Shown: one piece after another, positions 57,540-64,000 of the stretch | Layout of the letters: the number at the start of each line of letters is the position of its first letter | How positions within the stretch are numbered: position 1 is the first letter of the stretch | NCBI GenBank assembly: GCA_028751875.1 | Contig: CM054135.1 | Location: 2,859,860-2,923,859 of the forward strand | Direction of reading: 5' to 3' | DNA length: 64,000 bases | From: Rapana venosa | Taxonomy: Eukaryota; Mollusca; Gastropoda; Neogastropoda; Muricidae | Made by a program: the position numbers and the translations under genes | Notes under the pieces: generated by a model | What the model saw: only the letters and a program-made list of their open reading frames with translations | Databases searched by the model: none | Told to the model about the DNA's origin: nothing

Positions 57540-57935
57540 ACACGCACACACTACACACACACCAAGACCTTCATTTACACACACACACGCACTACACACA
57601 CTACACACTACAGACACACCAAGATCTTCATTTACACATACACTACACACACTACACATACACACACCAAGATCTTCATTTACACACACACTACATACAC
57701 TACACACACACACACCAAGATCTTCATTTACACACACACTACACATTACACACTCCAAGACCTTCATTTACACACACACTACACAATGCACACACACACA
57801 CCAAGACCTTTATTTTGCACACACACACCAAGACCTTCATTCACACACACACTACACACTAGACTTTCATTTACAAACACACTACACACACTACATACAC
57901 TACACACACCCAAGACCTTCATTTACACATACACA

Positions 57936-57955
<20 letters not shown>
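57540..57955. repeat. Minisatellite AAGACCTTCATTTACACA
   Basis: About nine units of 26-60 bp, each with AAGA[CT]CTTCATTTACA followed by variable CACACTACAC runs; anchors near 57563, 57622, 57668, 57717, 57757, 57803 and 57829. CA repeats follow to 58011. Confidence 0.92.
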
Positions 57956-57968
<13 letters not shown>

Positions 57969-58011
57969 ACCGACCACACACACACCGACCATACACACAC
58001 ACACACACACA

Positions 58012-58080
58012 CCAAATGCACTGCTTATTCAATGTACCATCTGAAAATAAAAGTTTGAGTTTGACTTTGATTTTGACACA
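58012..58080 (+). mobile_element. Element C 3' end
   Basis: AAATGCACTGCTTATTCAAT, GTACCATCTGAAAATAAAAG, then TTTGACTTTGATTTTGAC. CAC repeats follow to 58130. Confidence 0.7.
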
Positions 58081-58193
58081 TCACCACCACCACCACCACC
58101 ACCACTAACACCACCACCACCACCAATACCACCATTCCTTCATTTCTGAATTAAGGTAACACTTTACCTGCCAGCTACGGCTACACACTTCAC

Positions 58194-58436
58194 CTGTATG
58201 AGAGGCCACGGTGTAGGTTTGCGGCGTGTTCGTGCGAATGTAGGTGGGTCCTTCAATGATGGTGAAGTTGACTCCCTCCACCACCACCAAGTCTGTCTGG
58301 TTTGTGGCGGGGGTAGAGGCGAAGTCTTTGTTACTGACGGTGATGGTGAGCGGGTAGGTATTCTCTCCGGTGAACAGGAAAGGCAGATACACCTGCGACC
58401 CTTCCGACACCGCCCCTCGAATCGCCATGCAGTCCC
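58194..58436 (-). CDS. PKD-domain protein, exon 3
   Basis: 243 nt, phase 1 at both ends. The acceptor is CATTTTAG before 58436 and the donor is GTGAAG after 58194. The split first codon with exon 2 gives Gly-Asp-Cys. Content: GDCMAIRGAVSEGSQVYL, PFLFTGENTYPLTITVSN, a Thr/Asn-rich loop with NQT, VVVEGVNFTIIEGPTYI, and the opening strands of a PKD domain ending in TYTVASHTG, which continues in exon 4 as SGAVYTWDSNGDG. The first 50 residues look like an Ig/PKD-like beta-sandwich without the GDG turn. NQT and NFT are possible glycosylation sites. Neighbouring phases agree. Confidence 0.9.
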
Positions 58437-58559
58437 CTAAAATGAACAACAACGAACAAAACGAACAAAATGATTTTTTTTGTGTTATCATCATTCTTCA
58501 CGCCGACCACCAACCTCTTAGATTTTTGGGGTCTAAACAAAGGCAAAGTAAAAAAAACA

Positions 58560-58879
58560 ACATCCAAACACACACTACACACACCACCCGCACACACCAC
58601 CCTCTCACACACACACACAACACATTCACTCACACACTCACCATCCATCCACACACACCACGCACACTACACACACAAACACTACACACACCACACACAC
58701 ACACACCACACACAAAAACCACACACACACACACACACACACACACTACACATACACCACACACCACACACACACCACACACTACACACACAACACACTA
58801 CACACACACCACACACAACACACTACACACACAAACACTACACACACACCACACACACACAACACACACAAACACTACA

Positions 58880-58918
<39 letters not shown>

Positions 58919-59020
58919 CACACACACACACACACACACACTACACAACACAACACTACACACACACACACTACCACCAACACACACACTACACACACAC
59001 ACACACACACTACACAAAAC
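58560..59020. repeat. CA/CACTACA microsatellite tract in intron 2
   Basis: About 460 bp of CACACTACAC- and CACACACC-type repeats, ending about 20 bp from the exon 2 donor. Confidence 0.95.
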
Positions 59021-59039
59021 GACAACAACACAAACTGAC

Positions 59040-59280
59040 CAGTTGTAGACAATCCAGTAGTTGTGATCGTTGCTCCTTGAGCGGCTCCCCCAGTTTGTGT
59101 GAAGTCGCCTCTGCCAGCTGGACAGTCCAGCCAGAATGGCTTGGCCCCAGCCGACGCCGTAATGTCCAGCCCCAAGATGTCTCCGGCCTTGACCTCCACC
59201 AGACCAGCTTCGGACACGTATTGGTACCCCGTGCCACTGACCACTACGTCCACTACGTATTTGACTGTGTAGGAGGCCAC
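59040..59280 (-). CDS. PKD-domain protein, exon 2
   Basis: 241 nt, starting in phase 0 and ending in phase 1. The acceptor is CTTCTCTCAG before 59280 and the donor is GTCAGT after 59040. The frame reads VASYTVKYVVDVVVSGTG, YQYVSEAGLVEVKAG, DILGLDITASAGAKPFWL and DCPAGRGDFTQTGGAAQG. The pattern of a hydrophobic strand, GY turn and AGDILGLD resembles an N-terminal beta-sandwich module that I associate with PKD1-like invertebrate proteins, but I cannot name the domain firmly. A single Cys (FWLDCP) could pair with DC at the start of exon 3. Joined in frame to the Cys-rich exon 1 upstream and exon 3 downstream. Confidence 0.87.
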
Positions 59281-59395
59281 CTGAGAGAAGAAGACAAGAC
59301 TTTGTGTTTTTTTGGTGTGTGTTGTTGGGTGTTTTTTGTGTTTTTTTTTGGGGGGGGGGGTCGAGGGGGGGGGGGGTGTATGTAGGGTATGGATG

Positions 59396-59703
59396 GGGGA
59401 CGGGATAGCTCAGTGGTCAGAGCACTCGCTTTCCCACAAGCCACTGTTAAGCGGCATCGAGCGTGGTTACCAGGTGGATGGGTGACCGTTTGCGCGTCTT
59501 GGCTTCAGTACAGTCCCCCCTCCCCAGTTCACCCAGCTGTAAATGGGTACCTGCCCTCTTTAGGGTCAGAGAAGGTAAAGCAGCGAGGGAGAGGAGATGG
59601 ACACCGCGCGCCCTCAATATGCTGGCCCCTGGAGAAGCTGAGGTCTCTGATGCCTCGCTCCCCTACGACCACATAGGTTATGGCACATCTTTTACTTTCA
59701 TAT
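59396..59703 (+). mobile_element. SINE-B, full-length reference copy
   Basis: The head ACGGGATAGCTCAGTGGTCA carries a good A box (TAGCTCAGTGG). At 59450-59490 the sequence reads TTAAGCGGCATCGAGC, then GTGGTTACCAGG and TGGATGGGTGACCG, closely matching the internal promoter stretch of metazoan 5S rRNA. The body has AGTTCACCCAGCTGTAAATG, and the 3' part has CCCTCAATATGCTGGCCCC and CATAGGTTATGG. Target duplication GGTATGGATG at 59386-59395 and 59704-59713. Non-coding; likely transcribed by RNA polymerase III. Confidence 0.9.
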
Positions 59704-59829
59704 GGTATGGATGATACAGACATGCCCAGAATGCGTTCTGCTTACCTGCAAAAGGGATGGGCGGGCGGGGGGAGGGGGGGGGGGTGCTAGGTGTGTGCCA
59801 GGTTCAATTTTCTAAGACTCTGGGGAAAC

Positions 59830-60150
59830 CGGACTGGATAGCTTGGTGGTTAGAACTCTGCGTTCACAATCTGATAGCCCAGGTTCGAGCCACCCCCACC
59901 GAGACTCCAATTCAAGAGGATTTTTTTTCTCTCCTGGATTTAACATCAGTGCCTACCCCCACCCCCCGAAAGTCCATAGGACGAGATTATAAAGCGAGGT
60001 CCTGTATTTCGGCGCGACGCGCACAGAATTATCTTGCTCATACCTTAACACATATTCCTCCTTGAAGAAGACAACGTTTACAAAACTGCATGCACATAGG
60101 AACTGGATGGTTAAAAAAAACAACAACCCCAAAACATATGAGTGCGTATT
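59830..60150 (+). mobile_element. SINE-A, with head, diverged
   Basis: GGACTGGATAGCTTGGTGG, B box GGTTCGAGCC, leader TAACATCAGTGCCTACC, centre GGACGAGATTATAAAGCGAG and a decayed body and tail (AACTGCATGCACATAGG, ATGAGTGCGTATTCAT). Confidence 0.8.
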
Positions 60151-60259
60151 CATAAATTGCTGAAAAACACAAAGCGAAAAAGAAAAACAAAGGACTATTG
60201 ACAAAAAACACACAAAACCCCTATTGCCGGAAGAATTCCGTACAGAACCAGAATAAGTC

Positions 60260-60744
60260 CTCTACCAGCCGCCATGGCGCAGTGGTTAGCGCCTTGGGTT
60301 ACGGACTGGAGGGTCGCGCGTTCGAATCCCATAAGAGTCATAGGCAAAAGGGTGTGCTGTGGGCTCATTGGGTAGACTGGGGCCACACAGCCGAGCTTCA
60401 TCCACTCTACTGATGCGAATGTGAGTGTTTCTCAAATTCCTGACCAACATTGTCGTCAGTAGGGGGCTTAGTAGGGGGTGTCCTGCGTATGTTAGCTCAG
60501 AACAAGCACCTCTGAACACCACCAAAGTGACAGTGCAGGGCCCCTCTGGCTGGATGCTCCACGGTGGCCTGATATTGATGAGCTCCCTGTGGACTTTCGA
60601 CCCTGAGGAAGCGACATAACGAATCTGGGTTTGGCTGCGGCGGGGAATATTGGAATAAGCGGCGTGGGAACAGCAAGGTTAGGAACGCCACAGAAGATGA
60701 GGCAGAACCCCCCCCCCCCACCCCCCAAACAAACAAACAAAAAA
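60260..60744 (+). mobile_element. SINE-D, full length with perfect target duplication
   Basis: A distinct tRNA-derived SINE: head AGCCGCCATGGCGCAGTGG with B box CGTTCGAATCC, a body of about 400 bp unrelated to A, B or E, a C-run and an AAAC tail. The 10 bp duplication AGAATAAGTC lies at 60250-60259 and 60745-60754. Only copy in the window. Confidence 0.88.
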
Positions 60745-60754
60745 AGAATAAGTC

Positions 60755-61459
60755 GTCGAGCAAGTCAAGAGAAAACTCAGGTCAAGTCAAACCAAATGTG
60801 ACTTTAAGTATCTAGTGGGTGTGGTTTGGGTTTATAGTGAATTTCTTTCGCAAAAGTCACAGATAGTACTGACGAAATTTCACAGGGAAACAAGTAATCA
60901 TATCAAAGGGTGGTCATAGTATACACAGATGTGAAGAATGTTTGCAGTGTGTGGTAATTGTTGTTGGTGTTGCTGTTGCTGATGTTGTCACTGTTGTTAC
61001 GCATTTTCCAGCTTAACATCCGTTGGGGGGTCACCCAGAATATGCACCCTGTATCACTCTACCCAATCGGGAATCACTGTGAGACCATACATACACACTG
61101 GATGAAATGTTTTGGTGTGCATGGCTCTTTTCAAGTACCTCGCCTCATAGGCAGCCATGTTCCGATTTCAGTGGATTTTGTTTTCTCTTTATTTTTTATA
61201 AGGAGAGTGCAAGTTATCATGCTAAGAGCTTGTTGTGGATGAAGACAAATCCCAACACAACGTTTGTCGACGTAATATCAAACATCTGAATGCATGTAAG
61301 GCTGCAGCACTTTGCTTCCATCAAGAACTGACAAAGGCTTTGACCTAGACAAGACAAGAAAAGAAAAGAACCGTAGCATATCTCGACTGCGATTAACACA
61401 AGCATTTTGGAATGAAGCAACAGGTATTTTTTACGTTCCTCGAGCTCTTAGAATCACTG
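60755..61459. other. Unassigned sequence in intron 1
   Basis: Single-copy-looking DNA. Short open frames on plus (60958-61242 and 61312-61512) have no domain or splice support. No gene called. Confidence 0.4.
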
Positions 61460-61925
61460 ATGGGGAGGTTTTTGCGTATGCAACCATTTTTTTCCATCCA
61501 CCATTTAGATAACTGCATTCCGACTTCAGGAATGGTGTCTAAAAATGACAAGTATGCATGAGTTTTTCATGAGATTTGTCACCCCTTCCTAAAAAAGAAG
61601 GTAAAAGTGTTCCTTAGCCTATGTGGTCGTAGAGGAGTGAGGCATCAAAGATCTCAACTTCTCAAGGGGCCAGTGGCGCTCATCTCTTCTCCCTTGCTGC
61701 TTTACCTTCCCTGACCTTAAAGAGGCAGGCACTCATTAACAGCTGGGTGAACTGGGGAACTGTACTGAAGCCAAGGCGCGCAAACGGTCACCCATCCACT
61801 TGGTAACCACGCTCGATGCCGCTTAACAATGGCTTGTGGGAAAGCTTGGGAATCAAACCCGGAACCTCCTCACGGTTTACTGGTTAGACAGGTGAACAGC
61901 GTCTTAACCATTCTGCCACCTTCCT
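61460..61925 (-). mobile_element. SINE-A2 split by SINE-B
   Basis: A2 3' end in plus-strand text: TTTTGCGTATGCAACCATTT, CCACCATTTAGATAACTGCA, TTCCGACTTCAGGAATGGTG. After the SINE-B, a tRNA-like head resumes at about 61850-61925 (minus strand GGTGGCAGAATGGTTAAGAC, B box GGGTTTGATTCC), the same head type as 43945. Confidence 0.7.
61600..61852 (-). mobile_element. SINE-B, 5'-truncated, nested in SINE-A2
   Basis: GGTAAAAGTGTTCCTTAGCC, TTTACCTTCCCTGACC, 5S-like CGGTCACCCATCCACTTGG and CGCTCGATGCCGCTTAAC. It stops at GTGGGAAAGC before the tRNA-like head. Confidence 0.82.
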
Positions 61926-62004
61926 TCTTGCATGAGCAACTAATATGTACTGCTAAATGGAAAAAACGAACCCAAAAACCTCAGGTCTGAGCAAAACGAC
62001 TAAT

Positions 62005-62437
62005 TAATGTGGATGGATGGTCTAGAGGTAACGCACCTGCCTGGAAAGCAAAAAGTCCGGGTTGCAAGTGTGCAGTGGTTTGAACCCCCTTGGGCCTGAA
62101 ACTTTCCCCCCATCCATTAGACCATGAGTGGTGGTCTGGGTGATAGTCTTTAGGATGAGACGATAAACCAAGGTCCTGTGTGTTACACATAATCATTTCA
62201 CGCACGTACAAGAACCCAGGCCAACAAGAGAGTTGTCGCTGGCCAAATCTGTAGAAGAAAAGCCACTCAGATAAGGAAACAAAACTACAGTTGCAGACAG
62301 GAAAAAGGAAACAAATACTGGGTGGCGCTGCTCTTGTGGCGACGCGGGGGAGAGCAGCCCTTATCTCACGCACGAAAAGAAATCTGCCGTGACTTAAAGT
62401 GATACACAATACGACACAATAGAATGCAATACTATAC

Positions 62438-62471
<34 letters not shown>

Positions 62472-62590
62472 TAATGTATGGAATTTATATAGCGCTGAAT
62501 CTTGTAAAGCTACAAATCAAAGCGCAATACAGTACAATACAATACAATACAATACAATACAATGCAATGCAATACAATACAAAACATAAG
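62005..62590 (+). mobile_element. SINE-E with ACAAT repeat tail and element H inside the tail
   Basis: Head GGATGGTCTAGAGGTAACGC, B-box-like GGTTTGAACCC, centre GGATGAGACGATAAACCAAG, CACGTACAAGAACCCAGG, and 3' part GGTGGCGCTGCTCTTGTGG then GGGGGAGAGCAGCCC. The ACAAT tail (62400-62583) is interrupted by AAT repeats and element H copy 2 at 62476-62525. The tail ends about 45 bp from the exon 1 donor. Confidence 0.82.
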
Positions 62591-62627
62591 AACAAAAACT
62601 GAGTTTACGGTACTGGAGACATCATAC

Positions 62628-62813
62628 GTTCATGGCTGTAGCACTAAAGCGTGTAGGTGCAGTGCAAGTGCCCGTGTCACACAGTCGGGTCTTCGGGCAA
62701 AAGGTACCACCACTGCATGTCGTGGCGTACACTTCGGGAAGACCGTCGCAGGCTGCTTTACACATGTTGTCGTAAGGGCAGTACACGTTTCCGCCACAAT
62801 TTGGCGACAGGAT
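62628..62813 (-). CDS. PKD-domain protein, exon 1 of the window: cysteine-rich module
   Basis: 186 nt, 62 codons, phase 0 at both ends. The acceptor is ACTGTTTCAG before 62813 and the donor is GTATGA after 62628. Found by reading the minus strand directly. It encodes ILSPNCGGNVYCPYDNMC, KAACDGLPEVYATTC, SGGTFCPKTRLCDTGTC and a short tail joining exon 2 in frame. Eight cysteines fall into two matching halves, C-GG-x-Y/F-CP-x4-C-x3/4-C, so the module looks like an internal duplication of a two-disulfide unit. Secreted or extracellular given the Cys content and the PKD stalk downstream. I do not recognise the family. It is the N-terminal-most exon visible; the gene continues 5' beyond the window. 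The tandem repeat upstream shares its first 17 bp. Confidence 0.82.
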
Positions 62814-64000
62814 CTGAAACAGTTAAAGTCGGGGTTTTTTTAGTTTTGGCGATAGCATTTCGTTGCAGGGACTGAAATAGTTAAGATATCTTCTTTATCT
62901 TTGGGACCAAAGCTTCTTGCAGGGTCTGAATAAGTTAAAGTTTCTTTTAGTTTGGGGGAATCGAGTTTCGTTGCTGGGTCTGAAACAGTTAACATTTCTT
63001 TTAGTTTGGGGAACATAAAGTTTCCTTCAGGGCCTGAAATAGTTAAAGTTCTTTTTAGTTCTGGGAATAAAGTTTTGATCGCAGGGTCTGACTAAGTTAA
63101 AGTCTCTTTTAGCTTGGGGGAATCTAGTTTCGTTGCTGGGTGTGAAACGGTAACGATCTCTTCAGGTTTGGGAATTTAAGTTTTGTTGCACGTTTCTGAA
63201 ACAGTCAAAATCTCTTTTAGTTTTGGGAATCAAGTTTCATTGCGGGGTCTGAAACAGTCAAGATTTCTGTTAGTTTTGGGAATAAAGCTTCGTTGCAGGA
63301 TCTGACTCAGTCAAGATCTCTTATAGTTTGGAAATCAAGTTTGGTTGCAGGATATGAAACAGTTAAGATCTCTTGGTCTTTGGAGCTAAAGCTTCGTTGC
63401 AGGGTCTGAATCAGTTAAAGTCTCTTTTAGTTTGGGGAATATACAGTTTCCTGCAAGGTCTAAAATAGTTAAAGTTTCTTTTTAGTTCTGGGAATAAAGT
63501 TTTGATCGCAGGGTCTGAAACAGTCAAGATCTCTTTTAGTTTGGAAATCAAGTTGGTTGCAGGATCTGAAACAGTCAAGATCTCTTTTAGTTTTGGGAAT
63601 CGAGTTTCATTGCGGGGTCTGAAACAGTCAAGATCTCTTTTAGTTTGGAAATCAAGTTTGGTTGCAGTATCTGAAACAGTCAAGATCTCCTTTAGTTTGG
63701 GACATTTAAAGTTTCGCTGCAGGGTCTGAAATAGTTAAAGTCTCTTTTAGTTCTGGGAATAAAGTTTTGATGTAGAGTATGAAACCATCAAGGTCTCTGT
63801 TAGTTTTGGGAATAGAGTTTCGTTGTGGGGTGTGTGACAGTAATGATCTCTTTAAGGTTTGGGAATTTAAGTTTTGTTTGCACGGTCAGAAACAGTTAAC
63901 GTGATCTTTATCATTGGGAATTAAATTTTGATGCAGAGTCTGAAAATTTGAAAAATCTCTTTTAGTTCTGGGAATATGTTTTGATGCAGAGTCTGAGACA
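62814..64000. repeat. Minisatellite, unit about 51-57 bp, containing a 3' splice-site copy
   Basis: About 22 units to the window end. Plus-strand unit: TTGCAGGGTCTGAAACAGT, then TAAAGTCTCTTTTAGTTT, then GGGAATCAAGTTTCG. Starts of the CTGAAACAG word recur near 62814, 62868, 62925, 62979, 63032 and onward every 51-57 bp. On the minus strand each good unit reads ACTGTTTCAGA, the same as the exon 1 acceptor. Confidence 0.95.

Noticed and set aside
60266..60340. A true tRNA gene
   Set aside because: The A and B boxes are the head of SINE-D, with a SINE body, tail and target duplication. The same reasoning applies to the SINE-A, B and E heads.
62628..62813. A secreted toxin-like peptide from the Cys-rich exon
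   Set aside because: It is an internal exon in phase with PKD exons, without its own signal peptide or stop, and its cysteine pattern is a duplicated module, so a peptide-toxin reading has no support.
62820..64000. CRISPR-like appearance of regularly spaced repeats
   Set aside because: Whole units are repeated head to tail without unique spacers, and the context is a eukaryotic intron.

Overview
Eukaryotic, metazoan genomic DNA, very probably from a marine mollusc (I lean to a gastropod). The basis is the mix of tRNA-derived SINEs, RTE (BovB-like) and Jockey/CR1-like LINE remains, huge micro- and minisatellites, and spliced exons of a PKD-domain (polycystin-1/REJ-like) protein. Nothing bacterial, viral or CRISPR-like was found. 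Two 500-base N blocks (24302-24801 and 40999-41498) are scaffold gaps. Sequence quality varies: homopolymers look stretched in several LINE copies and G-runs look shortened in parts of the large minisatellite.

Layout. 0-24 kb: no gene that I can support. It holds dispersed SINEs (families called A, B and E here), two decayed RTE LINEs (4.2-7.0 kb minus; 20.1-22.0 kb plus), many CA/CT/TA microsatellites and a few single-copy AT-rich islands. 24.8-41 kb: one large G-rich minisatellite with a 24-26 bp unit. A 5'-truncated LINE (26112-33737) interrupts it, and that LINE is itself interrupted by a second 5.5 kb LINE (26401-31940) flanked by a 25 bp target-site duplication. 41.5-42.2 kb: a well-preserved RTE endonuclease fragment (minus) cut off by the gap. 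42.2-45.5 kb: SINEs and simple repeats.

45.6-62.8 kb carries the only cellular gene I can support. Eight exons on the minus strand (62813 down to 45616) encode about 770 residues of a larger extracellular protein. First comes a cysteine-rich module, then a beta-rich module, then about six PKD domains and the start of another. Splice sites and intron phases agree for exons 1 to 7; the exon 7 to 8 junction has a phase mismatch. The 5' end lies beyond 64000, and the transmembrane/C-terminal part, if present, lies outside the visible sequence.

The introns are built almost wholly of tandem repeats and SINEs that reach to within tens of bases of the exons. In two places (upstream of exons 1 and 6) the intronic minisatellite unit is a copy of the exon's own 3' splice-site region. 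Other points of interest are SINE-B, a tRNA-like head fused to a 5S-rRNA-like promoter segment, and the repeated nesting of SINE-B in other SINEs. SINE family names A, B, D and E and elements C, F and H are labels used only in this report.
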